DNA of 62,604 nucleotides from Eubacterium sp. (GCA_022511185.1 JAFLSA010000002.1:1-62604); one strand, 5' to 3'. Shown: positions 42,401 through 52,144, counted from the stretch's first letter. Translations and numbers: made by a program. The notes: a model not told the origin generated them from the sequence alone.

Positions 42401-45400
42401 CTATTCACCTGTCCGCCTGCCTGCAGCTGCCACAAGGTGCCATCTGCATTTAGCAAATCAAAGCGTGGATCAATATAGTCCTGAATGGTGTAGCCTTCCA
42501 TCTTATCTACAATTCGCGCAAGGATATAATTTTGGAAGTGCTTCTCAATCAATGAAAGATCGTTTGAAGCGAAGAAGTAATCTTCACCGTTATCGTCTTC
42601 CTCGCTTGTACCGGCAACAGTAGTCAGGAAAGCCTTTGCCTTCTGGTATTCAGAGTTATTCTTATCGATCTCATTGTTTTCATCTACAGCGGGACCGCAT
42701 GGCAGATATACGGAGATTATAGTGTATCCTTCGTCTTTCAGCTCTTGTGCCTCACAGATGGGGTCGTGCTTACCGTTACTATAGTAGGTAGAGGTGGTAT
42801 CATCGGGATCGCAGTGATTGATATAATAAGTATTACCTTCCTCATCGGTAAACGTATGGTCAAGACTTCTCGGCGTTCCGGTTGTTTGGATAGAATTGTC
42901 AGAACCGTCGGTAAAGAAAATGACAAACTTTGGCGCATCAGGATCATTAATCCTATCCTTCAGAATTTCATTATACGCCGTGAAGCCCGAGGCAGCATAT
43001 GTGCCGCCGGTGAGAACGTAGTTGTATTGCTTGAACGTATCATCGGTAGGACTATAATCGTAACCGTCCGCAGTTCCCAGAGTTGATTGCGGGTTTTTGG
43101 GATCCGTGATACCCTTATCCATATTGCTGCCCTCACCGCGCTTTTGAGACATAATACCGGCAATCTCTTCGGCATCATCCGTCCAGTCCAGAAGCACAAG
43201 CTTCGACAACTCATTATCTTCTTTCGACAAATCAGCATTCGACACGTCGCTACTGAATTTAACGGCAGAAATCTTACTGGTAGGGGCCTGCTCACTCAGC
43301 CTTGTTGAAAAGTTTGCCAATACACGCTGAAGTGCCTCCGTCTTGACGTATTGGGCGTCAGCAAGCTCGTAAACGTACGAGCACTGAATACCACTGTCGG
43401 TGCCGGCGGAGAAGAAGCAGCGAAGATTGCCGTCTTCGTCCAGATAAAACGGTATCTGGGAGTGTGAGCTGTTAACATATTTCTCCCCCGTACCGTCGCT
43501 CGTTGTATTCTTTATGGTGCCGGGCCTATCCGCATTGTCGTAGCCGATGTTATTATCAGGGGTATTGCTGGCGATGGCAGTGGGCATTAACCTCTTTGCG
43601 GTTCCTAAATTTGCTACGGAGCCGTGAGTCATATAGTACCAACCGGCAGCGGAATCACCCGTTCCGGTATTCGCACGCGAACCGATGATATTGTTTCCTG
43701 CCGTGGCCATATTGGTATTTCCTGCGTATACAGTTCCCTCCCAATATGCAAGAGGCGCGTATTCTCTTGTATTGATATTACCGTCATACACGAAATAGTT
43801 GTATGCGGCAACGCCGAGAGGGGTATGAGCGGTGCTGTAAGGATTGAGAAGAACGCGGAGCGCGGTATTGTTCTTAATGAAAATTTTATTCCAGTTGACA
43901 CCAACAGTCACAGTGTCGATAGGTTTATTTTGGTTATGGGAGGCAACTAATTGCTCAACATCTTCTCCGCTCAGCGCGGTATCGTAGACAAAGACATCAT
44001 CGATATAAATTTTTCCGTTGTTGCCTGAGTAGACATCCACAATGCCATCGAGAATGATGTTGATGTCTTCCGTATTGAATTGCACACCGCCGTTCGGGCT
44101 TGGATTATCCGCTGACCTTGTGCCGTCGTTAGGAGCTTTGGGATTCGTGGCATTGTTGCTATTATTGATTGCGACTACGCCGTCCATATAGGAGATAACC
44201 CTGTCCTCTTCAAAGACAAGCGTAATCAAATGGCTATTCGTACTACCATTAAAAACGTTATTGATATTCGTGAGGGTAGTAGCGGCTCGAGGAGACGGGT
44301 GGTTGTTAGAAGTACTAAAATTATAGCCTGAACCTCCGGAAAATCTGGCGGAGGAACCCTGTTCTCGACGATAAGCGCGGTAATAAGCACTCGACGACAC
44401 ATTACCGGATTGAGGACCGACATACAGGATGTCAGCAAATCCACCGGTTTGGTTGACGCCCTCTGAATTCACCGTAAAGGAGACGGTAAAGGTATTGCTC
44501 GTGGGCTTAGCGTCCAACAGGACACCGGAAGCGTTGCTCTTGCTGATTTCCAGACCTTTATCGGTGACATTCAGGTTTTGAATATTATCTCCCGTGCCCG
44601 TAAAGGCGAAAGAATCGTTGCTGAAATCGGACTGGTCCACCAACGTGGCAGTACCGTCTTCCTGTTCGGGCGCACTGTTTGCCATCGGGTTGCCTTCGTA
44701 AATTATTTCCTCCTTGCCGTCCTCGACTGTTAGGCTATAGATCTGGATACCGCTGTTGGCACTGCCAAGATAATAGGTGCCCGGCTCTGTAATTTCTGCT
44801 CTTACCGGCGTGCTTGCGTTACCGCCGGGATGATCGACCCAAACTCGATTGTCTACCGCGCCCGTTTCGGGGTCTTCTTTCAGAAGCTGCAACCAACGAG
44901 TAGGTTGACTTGCATATATCGTCACTATGGAGGGATTCTCCGGAGATGCATTCACGATTTCAAAACTGATGGAGCGATATATATAACGGCCGGTATTCTG
45001 GTCAAAATGACCGGTCTTGCCATTAATATCATCGGTTTCACTCCAATTTTCGCCACTCGCTGTCTTTCGCATACCGCCGCCCAAGTTGAGATTGGCATTG
45101 ATGGGACCTATGACAGTGAAGTAACCGTCGTCGAAGGTTTTTATATCGGTAACTTCAGAAATACCGGTTCCCGACAGCGTATGCGTACCGGCCCGCTTCT
45201 TTGAAGTGCGTGGCGTAAAGGTATAATATCCAATCAGCTTATTCAGCTGCGGATATGCGGTTCTGACGTAATCATCTGACTGCTGCTCTTTTTGAACAGC
45301 ACCGATTTTACCGAAGAGGTAATCCCATTCAGATTTTGTAAATTCGCCGCACTTCTCATGTTCTTCCGGAAATTTATCACAAATTTCATCGCTGATAATA

Positions 45401-46662
45401 GTTATAAATTCATCAAGGAGACCCTCGTCGTCTGCAAGGCGCATAAGGAAATCCTTCAGCTCTTCACGCTTGGAGTCATTGCTTTCAAACACCTTATTGT
45501 CTTTGCTTACATAAATATACTTGTAGTACGCATTCAGACAATCCTCGTCCTCGCAGTCATCCCCCTTGCAGTTTTTTTCGTCGCAGTCATCATCGCAGCC
45601 CCTATTATTACATTCCGTTTCCTGTGTGATGCCGATCTTGTTCGCTATGACCTCATAAATGTTTACTTTTGTAGGAGTATCGGAAGTGAATGCCATACTT
45701 CCCGAAGCGTCCAGAATATAGCTGATTTGCGGTGCGTGACCGTCGATGTACCACGCTTCAAGATCTAATAAGAAGGTTCTGCCGTCAATCTGAACAAGGG
45801 ATTTATTAGTATGCATACCCTCGTTGGTGCTGTAGAATTTAACCAGTTCAACGTCTTCTTCTCTCACACCTGCTTTATCCAAATCCTCTAAGGTTTCGCA
45901 GGCTTTCTCGCCGTCAGCACTAATGTACTTAACGATTTCGCCGGCAGTATGATCAGCAGCACTGTCTTTATAAACATATATTTCGGCAGTGTCTTCTTCT
46001 GCGAAGTATTTGTTACCCGGGTCAAAAACTGTCCTATCGCTTGTACCGTAAACGGTTTTATTCCAGCTGCTGTAAAACATATGAGCTTTTACCAGGTGGG
46101 TTGGGGTGCCGTCTTGGGAATATGTAATCTTAATGGCAGTCGTATTGCCGTCACCATCTTCTTGGACTTCAATCGCGTTGCGTCCTGCGGACAACGATAC
46201 GCCGCAGAACTTCTCCAAATCATTGCCGTCATATTGGTCCCTCAGCGGCTTTACGTTAAGTGTTACGGAACCCTCCGACTTACTATAACCGGCCAGATAG
46301 GGAGATTGTGTTGTGTTGACAATTCGCAGGAGTTCTCCGTCATCCTGATTGACCAGATAAATATCAAACTGGTTATCGGGATCAGTTTCATTATGGTTAG
46401 GCATAATATACCCTTCGGTAATAACGAAATAATCGTTGCCGTCAAGCTGTGTATCTTCATTCGACAACGCGGCCTCCACATCATAATCCGTGTGCCAGTG
46501 GCGAATGATAAAATGCAAAGCATCGTCACGAACTATCAACTTCTCCTCAGCGGCATCTGCAGTGACGCCAAAGGTGTTGGTAGCTCCTATTGTTGTTAAA
46601 AGCATCACCATTGCCAGAAACAGTGAAATCACACGATTGTTTATACGATGTTTTTTCCACAT
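39496..46662 (-). CDS. Giant secreted adhesin with split von Willebrand A domain
   Basis: 2,388 residues. A signal peptide (about 8-37, ending near TADAAEE) exports it. The metal-binding DASGS of a von Willebrand A domain is near 320, but the second half of that fold (KFVIFFTDGSDN) is near 1,250; between them lie a Cys/Asp-rich segment (about 347-374) and a LamG/concanavalin-like region (about 670-930). The C-terminal third is beta-rich, ending in a Cna_B/SpaA-like domain (IELPPGEYTVTEVSDW). No LPXTG motif or membrane anchor is found at the end. Likely role: binding host or partner-cell surfaces. GGGAGGAG ribosome site before the ATG. GC content is visibly higher than in neighbours, suggesting transfer. 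Confidence 0.85.
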   Translation of the reverse strand: MWKKHRINNRVISLFLAMVMLLTTIGATNTFGVTADAAEEKLIVRDDALHFIIRHWHTDYDVEAALSNEDTQLDGNDYFVITEGYIMPNHNETDPDNQFDIYLVNQDDGELLRIVNTTQSPYLAGYSKSEGSVTLNVKPLRDQYDGNDLEKFCGVSLSAGRNAIEVQEDGDGNTTAIKITYSQDGTPTHLVKAHMFYSSWNKTVYGTSDRTVFDPGNKYFAEEDTAEIYVYKDSAADHTAGEIVKYISADGEKACETLEDLDKAGVREEDVELVKFYSTNEGMHTNKSLVQIDGRTFLLDLEAWYIDGHAPQISYILDASGSMAFTSDTPTKVNIYEVIANKIGITQETECNNRGCDDDCDEKNCKGDDCEDEDCLNAYYKYIYVSKDNKVFESNDSKREELKDFLMRLADDEGLLDEFITIISDEICDKFPEEHEKCGEFTKSEWDYLFGKIGAVQKEQQSDDYVRTAYPQLNKLIGYYTFTPRTSKKRAGTHTLSGTGISEVTDIKTFDDGYFTVIGPINANLNLGGGMRKTASGENWSETDDINGKTGHFDQNTGRYIYRSISFEIVNASPENPSIVTIYASQPTRWLQLLKEDPETGAVDNRVWVDHPGGNASTPVRAEITEPGTYYLGSANSGIQIYSLTVEDGKEEIIYEGNPMANSAPEQEDGTATLVDQSDFSNDSFAFTGTGDNIQNLNVTDKGLEISKSNASGVLLDAKPTSNTFTVSFTVNSEGVNQTGGFADILYVGPQSGNVSSSAYYRAYRREQGSSARFSGGSGYNFSTSNNHPSPRAATTLTNINNVFNGSTNSHLITLVFEEDRVISYMDGVVAINNSNNATNPKAPNDGTRSADNPSPNGGVQFNTEDINIILDGIVDVYSGNNGKIYIDDVFVYDTALSGEDVEQLVASHNQNKPIDTVTVGVNWNKIFIKNNTALRVLLNPYSTAHTPLGVAAYNYFVYDGNINTREYAPLAYWEGTVYAGNTNMATAGNNIIGSRANTGTGDSAAGWYYMTHGSVANLGTAKRLMPTAIASNTPDNNIGYDNADRPGTIKNTTSDGTGEKYVNSSHSQIPFYLDEDGNLRCFFSAGTDSGIQCSYVYELADAQYVKTEALQRVLANFSTRLSEQAPTSKISAVKFSSDVSNADLSKEDNELSKLVLLDWTDDAEEIAGIMSQKRGEGSNMDKGITDPKNPQSTLGTADGYDYSPTDDTFKQYNYVLTGGTYAASGFTAYNEILKDRINDPDAPKFVIFFTDGSDNSIQTTGTPRSLDHTFTDEEGNTYYINHCDPDDTTSTYYSNGKHDPICEAQELKDEGYTIISVYLPCGPAVDENNEIDKNNSEYQKAKAFLTTVAGTSEEDDNGEDYFFASNDLSLIEKHFQNYILARIVDKMEGYTIQDYIDPRFDLLNADGTLWQLQAGGQVNRIHADGTSDIIDVTKNNPVTEKPYVFHLSGDTTPEARTPYLKYDVGKDMYYLEWLDQTIPSTPIDSTSLLPVWNAEVILRAKDDFIGGNAILTNGNEKKMNWLFHPADVSPEAYDAYEKEMRQKFSDEFDRLKDSQKNIYVGEYEVDLELSTTKWNQLSPEDQARVKQRYIDDQIEVTMKVSDSYISSGTDDMYKQYNQRMVNGDQVINYNDPIDEYPSKGFPRVTANVQLLPINTTNLNDVIYMGEVISPRQLLTQIENQYITDTYYLEYLKRYAYQRYDKAKTSTAKSEMDMPLLELLTDWLKIDNQEVYEKEFSVPYMYLPKVKYDNKTGRVELNTDGTAAVIYNNTGTELNEQDVVGILTFRWEQLNPDPKDYGFDQPIKDFVKNDTEHVMYSLTVEFTPLRVGDTLEILNGAAVGEAAVTTPEGAIIAAQVDENGDETPGRLRNGIFAGYIPIVGDKTEFTEDFGYDREHYVNDVLINEKQTVKKSDGSTETTDVYQWNRDYKPACPEDQQLIYPDGTPEGGVPDDGTSGDYGDATFLNNGRTLTAFSDYTIDVVSGDIILEMKVLIGELEEATKALGKGGDFVTEFTADATRSFTDTDIAEKIKEQKKKVNEPWEDYCDKFAFTFEFDYTKEQIEDMRAAIENNDPDADPDGYVSIYAKATEIKAYFGVEKQNLDDDDLVPISELPIGTYEFSLDDVTLVDLGELLHFSTIDYEDNINRFKDATEYFNPLVLRGLNITNEYPEIKWREIEVDGKKEVLSVPEISKENIEDFIADATKDTEDKTVTFYLGTSSTDSDAHRGNVDSNPQDMNRYTNDRVEIIRLTTGNTLLTVREDGAQSNESFIYHITGKTLGDKDVDIFVSVKGSDPNGTTIELPPGEYTVTEVSDWSWKYYNKDTYGKDDEEWTLYPNDLKKADTTLWYYDDDPIDEHKTVIYEHDRNDKVWLGSEYYRNNHFSGTATSEE

Positions 46663-46722
46663 ACTAACTCCTCCCGTACTTGCTCTATGTATCTGAAAGT
46701 GTTTTTCTCTATCATTTTATTT

Positions 46723-46749
46723 TTCGACATATTCGGAATTTTTGTCGAT
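46723..46749. promoter_or_regulatory. Two Spo0A-box-like sites upstream of the adhesin
   Basis: TATGTCGAA on the minus strand (46,731-46,723) and TTTGTCGAT on the plus strand (46,741-46,749) each match the Spo0A box TTTGTCGAA at eight of nine bases, in opposite orientation, 60-90 bp upstream of the start. Confidence 0.45.
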
Positions 46750-46909
46750 ATAGTTAATCACTGTATTATATTATAAATAATTAAGAAAATCAATGTTTAA
46801 AATAAATTACTTTATAAAAAATATTGTTTATTTAGCCATAAACCGGCAGAATATTGCCCCACACTCTCTTTAATACTTGTGTTTAGGAGTCGGAATATCA
46901 GGGCAAATA

Positions 46910-46937
46910 TTGAATGTATTTTTGTGCGTGCTATAAT
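46910..46937 (+). promoter_or_regulatory. Orphan promoter facing a terminator
   Basis: TTGAAT (46,910-46,915), a 16-nt spacer and TATAAT (46,932-46,937) on the plus strand. The only thing downstream is the hairpin at 46,965-47,003, so a ~60-nt transcript could arise. The rest of 46,663-47,018 is AT-rich without a gene. Confidence 0.4.
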
Positions 46938-46964
46938 GGGATTGATAAATTTGAAACAGTAAAA

Positions 46965-47003
46965 AAACAAAAGGATGCAAATTTGATTTGCATCCTTTTG
47001 TTT
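46965..47003. terminator. Terminator after the GH31 operon
   Basis: A perfect 18-bp stem (46,965-46,982 with 46,986-47,003), TTG loop, preceded by an A run that reads as T on the minus strand. Confidence 0.9.
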
Positions 47004-47018
47004 AACCACAATTGATTC

Positions 47019-49322
47019 TTATTCTCTATTTATAACAAGCTTTCTTTTGTCTGCTTTGCTCAGGCAGATTTGCGGATTGAAATCCATATCACCTTTGTTT
47101 TTAAAGGTGACTGTAACAGTGTCTTCATCGCATAAAACCGTGAATTTTAAGCGCACACAATTATTGTCAAGATAATCAAAGCTACGTCCGTCATCGGTAA
47201 AGAACTCACTTTCAAAGCAGCCTTCTTTCAAAGGATAAACGGTAAACACAATTTTTTCTTTACTGTTAAAGCCGTATGCTTCTTCATCAGTAGGAATAAC
47301 GCAACCGCTGCGGACAAAGTACGGCATTTTGTCAGTCGGCGCAATGGACAATTCTAAGGTCTGTCCGCCTTGATATATTTTATCATCCAAGTACCAATCG
47401 TCGCCTTTAGGAAGGTATACGTGCACTTTATTTACACCCTCATCAAATGCAAAAAAAACGTAAATATCTCTGCCAAGCATCATTGAGTCTGTTTGAGAAT
47501 AAAGCTTTTCATCATCATAATACAAAAATGCAGGGGCATTAATCGGTATTTCATTTTCTGCTGCATTATAAGCACAGTTGTAAAGATAAGGCAAAAGCTG
47601 TTTTCTCTGAGCAAACAAATCCCGCACAGACTGAATAATATCAGGGTAGCTCCACGGCATTGTTGCAGAGCCGTCAGAATTCCACGAATGGATTGTTAAT
47701 CTCGGCTCAAAAATTCCGTGCTGAAGCCATCTTAAGAGGAGCTCCCTTGACGGCATATCGCCACTGAAACCACCGAGATCGTGCCCGTAAAAATGGAGGC
47801 CTGACAGCGACATTGTAAGGCCTATATTGTGGCAGTAACGCAAATCGGAAAACTCCGTTCTGTTATCACCTGACCAGGTCTGTGCAAAACGCCTTACGGC
47901 TATATTTCCGCTTCTTGTTGATAAAAAAGGACGCAACTCGGGATTCTTTTCAATCTGTGCCTGATATGAAGATGCCACCATAAGATACGTAAGCACCGGT
48001 CTTATACGGCTTGCTTTAACTGCAAAGTTGTCAAAGCCCTCTGCAAGTGCATCTGAGTCCTTAATATCAAATTCGTTATTGTCATTCCAAGTGGCAGTGA
48101 TACCATAATCAAGCAGTGTTTCTGTCACCCTGCCTCGCCAAAAATCAAAAGCGTCATCATTTGTAAAATCGAGATAGCTTCCGTAGCCGTCCCAGAATTC
48201 TGTTATAAACGGAGTACCGTCAGGATTCTTGATAAATAAGCCTTTGTCTGCAATTTCTTTATACAAAGGGTGATTATCAAGAAAAGCAGGTTTTACATTC
48301 GGTATAATTTCAATTCCCTTGTCCGAAAAATCTGATATGAATTTTTCGGCATCAGGGAATTTTTCTTTATTCCAATTAAATACGTAGCGCCCCTTACCGA
48401 TAGAGGTATATCCTGATGAAAGATAAAATCCACCGCAGGACAAGTCATATTCCCTTAACTTTTCAATAAACTCATACATTCTTTCCTGTGATTTCGGTGC
48501 ATCGGTATAAGCCATTGTACTTGCGCAGTAATCAAAGCTCCATTTTGGCGGAAGAGGCTGTTTGCCGCAAAGCCTTGCAAACTGCTGCAGAATTGAAAGC
48601 TTCGTGCCGAAAAACACGTAATAAACAAGGCAGTTATCTTCTGTTTTAAAATACTTATACGGTTCGTAATAATTATTTATTTCCTTGCCTAAGTCAAAAT
48701 ATGACGTGTCCGAAGTATCATAAAATATTCCGTAACAGCCCACAGAATTTTCACAGATATAAAACGGTATATGCTTATAAAGCGGATCGCTCTCCTTTGC
48801 ATCATAACCCATACAGTCGGTTGTTTCAATTCTGAATGATCTGCCTGCTTTGTTAAGCTCTCCGCCCTTATCACCAAGACCGAAAATTCTTTCATTTTTC
48901 ATTCTGGTAACATAATGATAAGTCTGTTTGCCGAATTCATTTTCAAAATTATAGGCAAGCGGTGACCTGTCGGAGAATAAAAGCGAATTGCCCTTATAAT
49001 ATGACAACAGGAAATTGTTTGGATTAAGTTCAATCCTTATTCCGTCCGGCAAAACAAAGCTGTGAATATTACCGCTCAAATTCATTTCAGGCGAATATAG
49101 ATCAAACCCCTCTGTACTTAATCTGCATCTGCCTTTTTTTGAAAACACGTTATCAGGATTAACAGAAAAAGTGGGTAATATATCGTATTCACTTTTATAA
49201 ATTGCAACACGGATACAGCTTTTACTTACAAAATCAATACGTGCCGTATTACTTCCGCAGGAATACCGAAGAAGGTTATCTGCATTTTTTGACAGTTCAA
49301 ATAAATGATTAAATTTACTCAT
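47019..49322 (-). CDS. Glycoside hydrolase family 31 (alpha-glycosidase)
   Basis: 767 residues. GH31 enzymes are retaining alpha-glucosidases or alpha-xylosidases. An N-terminal beta-sandwich (about 1-230) precedes the barrel. The nucleophile Asp is in TATWNDNNEF (near 412) and the acid/base Asp in QTWSGDNRTEF (near 483); HDLGGFSGDMPSREL follows. No signal peptide, so it is cytoplasmic. The ATG overlaps the esterase stop by one base (TAATG), behind AAAGGA; a longer frame is rejected. Last gene of the operon with the symporter and esterase, which fits cleavage of an imported, acylated glycoside. Confidence 0.92.
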   Translation of the reverse strand: MSKFNHLFELSKNADNLLRYSCGSNTARIDFVSKSCIRVAIYKSEYDILPTFSVNPDNVFSKKGRCRLSTEGFDLYSPEMNLSGNIHSFVLPDGIRIELNPNNFLLSYYKGNSLLFSDRSPLAYNFENEFGKQTYHYVTRMKNERIFGLGDKGGELNKAGRSFRIETTDCMGYDAKESDPLYKHIPFYICENSVGCYGIFYDTSDTSYFDLGKEINNYYEPYKYFKTEDNCLVYYVFFGTKLSILQQFARLCGKQPLPPKWSFDYCASTMAYTDAPKSQERMYEFIEKLREYDLSCGGFYLSSGYTSIGKGRYVFNWNKEKFPDAEKFISDFSDKGIEIIPNVKPAFLDNHPLYKEIADKGLFIKNPDGTPFITEFWDGYGSYLDFTNDDAFDFWRGRVTETLLDYGITATWNDNNEFDIKDSDALAEGFDNFAVKASRIRPVLTYLMVASSYQAQIEKNPELRPFLSTRSGNIAVRRFAQTWSGDNRTEFSDLRYCHNIGLTMSLSGLHFYGHDLGGFSGDMPSRELLLRWLQHGIFEPRLTIHSWNSDGSATMPWSYPDIIQSVRDLFAQRKQLLPYLYNCAYNAAENEIPINAPAFLYYDDEKLYSQTDSMMLGRDIYVFFAFDEGVNKVHVYLPKGDDWYLDDKIYQGGQTLELSIAPTDKMPYFVRSGCVIPTDEEAYGFNSKEKIVFTVYPLKEGCFESEFFTDDGRSFDYLDNNCVRLKFTVLCDEDTVTVTFKNKGDMDFNPQICLSKADKRKLVINRE

Positions 49323-50656
49323 TAACCCATTCCTTTGCTTGTAAAAGTGCTGTGAATATTTTTCAACGTATCCCACGGTGCCGTGGCTGTTTTTTCACAA
49401 AAATGCATAGGCATTTTATAATCAGCCTGCCAATTCGGAATAGCATCACAATTTGGATTACCGTTCTTTACAAAAGCGCAAATTGCCTGTGAAAGCTGAT
49501 TTGATATTTCATAATCAATTTTTTCAAACGGACGCCAATTAAAATCAAGAGTCGAAAAAGCGTAGAGCAAATCTGCAGAATGCCATGCCCCTTTATCATC
49601 ACCCGGAAGTCTGCGGGTGAAGTTGTAGATATAGCATTTGTTTTTATTATTTTTTTCAGCATATCTGCCCCATTTTTTATTAATACCCTGAAGCACAATA
49701 GGAATCATATCGGTACAGGTTGAGCCGATAATATACGGCACATCTGCAATAGTGTCAGCAGAAAATCTGCCCTTTTGCAAAATCTTACCGTCGTATACAG
49801 GGAAAGTATAAGGCATACTGAACTTTGACTGCTTGCAGGCATCAAGCCAAGCGTAATAAAGAGTTTTTGGATCAACAGTTTTAAGCTGAGCTACCGTTTG
49901 GACTCCTGCATTTTTCATAACTGTATCCCAGAATGAAACAGTTTTTTCGGGCATTAACGGCTTCAGAAGAAATCTCTGCAGACCTGAACCACTTAGCATA
50001 ATCGCACCCGAAATATAATCTTTCACCATAGGATTTGACAAGTGGATATCAACACTCATTGCGCCTGCACTCTGTCCCATAAGAGTAATTTTATCCGGAT
50101 TACCGCCGAATGCGGAAATATTATCTCTCACCCACTGTATTGCCACAGTCTGGTCAAACAAGCCAAAGTTTCCGCAAATTCCGTTTTTATCAGTTAAATC
50201 AGGATGTGAGCAAAAGCCAAACGGACCTAAACGGTAATTGAGAGCAACCATAATTATACCGTTTTGTGCAAACTCGACACCGCTGATATGACCTTCATTT
50301 GAGCTTCCTCCTGTAAAGCTGCCGCCGTGAATATAAATAAGAACGGGGCAGTTTTCTGCATTTTTAGGCGCCCATATGTTGAGAAAAAGGCAGTCCTCAC
50401 TATATGTAAACGAAAGTCCTTTTCGAAATTCCTTATGATAAAAAGCATTCACCTTTGAATCGTCGTCAAACGCTCGGTGCTGATATGCACAGGCACCAAA
50501 CGCTGTCCCATCATAAACGCCTTCCCAATGCTTTATCTGCTCGGGATATTCAAACCGCTCTGCCCTTGCATAGCGAATTCCGCGAAACTCCACACATTTT
50601 TCCGAGTCGATTCCCTTGATTGTACCGCAAGGAGTATTACATTCAATATAATTCAC
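49322..50656 (-). CDS. Type B carboxylesterase
   Basis: 444 residues. Alpha/beta hydrolase with the type B signature: TPCGTIKGI start, FRGIRYA, SEDCLFLNIWAP, the oxyanion motif YIHGGSFTGGS and the nucleophile MGQSAGAMSV (near 190). The His is probably in GAWHSADL. It is about 60 residues shorter than many family members. No signal peptide. The GTG at 50,656 follows GGGAGGG. Its place between a glycoside symporter and GH31 suggests removal of acyl groups from the imported sugar. Confidence 0.9.
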   Translation of the reverse strand: MNYIECNTPCGTIKGIDSEKCVEFRGIRYARAERFEYPEQIKHWEGVYDGTAFGACAYQHRAFDDDSKVNAFYHKEFRKGLSFTYSEDCLFLNIWAPKNAENCPVLIYIHGGSFTGGSSNEGHISGVEFAQNGIIMVALNYRLGPFGFCSHPDLTDKNGICGNFGLFDQTVAIQWVRDNISAFGGNPDKITLMGQSAGAMSVDIHLSNPMVKDYISGAIMLSGSGLQRFLLKPLMPEKTVSFWDTVMKNAGVQTVAQLKTVDPKTLYYAWLDACKQSKFSMPYTFPVYDGKILQKGRFSADTIADVPYIIGSTCTDMIPIVLQGINKKWGRYAEKNNKNKCYIYNFTRRLPGDDKGAWHSADLLYAFSTLDFNWRPFEKIDYEISNQLSQAICAFVKNGNPNCDAIPNWQADYKMPMHFCEKTATAPWDTLKNIHSTFTSKGMG

Positions 50657-50674
50657 AAAATCCCTCCCAGAGAA

Positions 50675-52090
50675 TTATTCTTCGCTCTGCCTTATTTGTT
50701 CAAGCTCAGTATGAAGAGCTGACAACTTTTTCTTGGAAAGATTATAACCAAACGCTAAAACGACCGCTGCAAGTGCCAACGCGATTGCAGGCACAAGTGT
50801 TGATATATCATACAATTTATCAAGCACTTCTTCAGGTAAAGCCAAACCGTTTTCAGATGCCTCACTGTTGTAATTTATAAGCGCTAAAAGTGCGTTGAGT
50901 CCAACACCTGCAAGTGTTTGCCCCAGCTTTCGTGTGAAGGAAACAAACGCATATGCAGTACCCTCTTCACGGCGGTGAGTTCTTATTTCGTGATAATCAA
51001 TAACGTCCATAACAAGTGCCCAAATCTCTAACACGAGGAAGGTCTGACCTAAGCCTGAGAGAAAAGTAAGTGCCAAAAATACGTACGGACTATCGGTTTT
51101 TATGAAGAATAGAACAAGGTTTGCTGCAGCGGCAAACGCCATACCGACTGCACAAAGCTCTTTTTTGCCGAACTTGTCAATAAGCTTATTCATAATCGGA
51201 ATAAGGATTGCCATAGGCAGATAAGTACATATGGTGACCATTGAATAAAGGCCTGCATTGTGATAATAATCGGCAAATAAATACGTAAATGTTGACTGAT
51301 AGTAAAACTGAAATGCAATAAAAAGCATAGATGCAAGACAAAGCATAACAAAAGGTCTGTTTTTAATAAGGTCGCCTATTGCTTTAAAAGCATTGTAATC
51401 GCCCTTTTGATTTTTAAGAGGAGCAATGCGTTCCTTGGTAAGCTTAAAATGACCAAAATAAACTGCAACAGAAATTACAGATAAAATCAAAACGCCTATT
51501 GTAAGCTTAGTTGAGTTAAGTGTCTGAATCTTAGTACCGTCTGCACTTATCGTTGTTGTGTAAACCAACATAGGAAGAAGTATTGTGCTGGGAAGTCCGC
51601 CAATACCTGCACCTATTGACCTCCACATTGAAAGTGATGAACGCTCTTTTTCATCATCTGTAACAACCGATGCGAGCGAGCCGTAAGGAATGTTTACGGC
51701 AGTATACATCATCCCGTAAAAAATATAAGTTATATATGCAAACAGCAGATATTTTGCCTCGCTTAATCCCGGTATAACAGTAAACATAAGCACCGCTGAT
51801 ACTGCAAGCGGTATTGAAAACCAGAATATATACGGTCTGAATCTTCCGTGGCGAGTCGGTTTTCTCGAGTCAATAAATGCTCCCCATATAGGATCGTTTA
51901 CGGCATCCCAAAGCCTTGCAACAAGAATCAGTACCACGATTTTTGCAGGGTTGATGTGCAGTACGTCGGTGTAAAATTTATTCTGAAAAGCACCGATGAG
52001 CGAAAAGGTTAAAAGGCCGCCCATATCGCCCATTGCATAACCAATCTTATCCTTGAGCTTAATTCCGTGTGTTAAATTATTATCTTTCAT
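50675..52090 (-). CDS. GPH-family glycoside/cation symporter
   Basis: 471 residues with about twelve membrane segments. The N-terminal KIGYAMGDMGGLL and the loop LVARLWDAVNDPIWGAFIDSR are the signatures of glycoside-pentoside-hexuronide:cation symporters such as MelB, XynB or YicJ. Its frame extends another 116 codons upstream, but the added stretch overlaps the consensus promoter and is rejected. The ATG at 52,090 has a weak AGGTGG site. First gene of the symporter-esterase-GH31 operon. Confidence 0.9.
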   Translation of the reverse strand: MKDNNLTHGIKLKDKIGYAMGDMGGLLTFSLIGAFQNKFYTDVLHINPAKIVVLILVARLWDAVNDPIWGAFIDSRKPTRHGRFRPYIFWFSIPLAVSAVLMFTVIPGLSEAKYLLFAYITYIFYGMMYTAVNIPYGSLASVVTDDEKERSSLSMWRSIGAGIGGLPSTILLPMLVYTTTISADGTKIQTLNSTKLTIGVLILSVISVAVYFGHFKLTKERIAPLKNQKGDYNAFKAIGDLIKNRPFVMLCLASMLFIAFQFYYQSTFTYLFADYYHNAGLYSMVTICTYLPMAILIPIMNKLIDKFGKKELCAVGMAFAAAANLVLFFIKTDSPYVFLALTFLSGLGQTFLVLEIWALVMDVIDYHEIRTHRREEGTAYAFVSFTRKLGQTLAGVGLNALLALINYNSEASENGLALPEEVLDKLYDISTLVPAIALALAAVVLAFGYNLSKKKLSALHTELEQIRQSEE

Positions 52091-52144
52091 AATTACCACC
52101 TGATTTTCATTTAGACAAAGACTTATCAAAGAGTGACCAAAAAA

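Noticed and set aside
40369-46599. Long open frames on the plus strand opposite the adhesin, up to 264 codons.
   Set aside because: They lie antisense to a continuous 2,388-codon gene with clear domains, lack ribosome sites and show low-complexity, Ile/Phe/Cys-rich translations typical of shadow frames.
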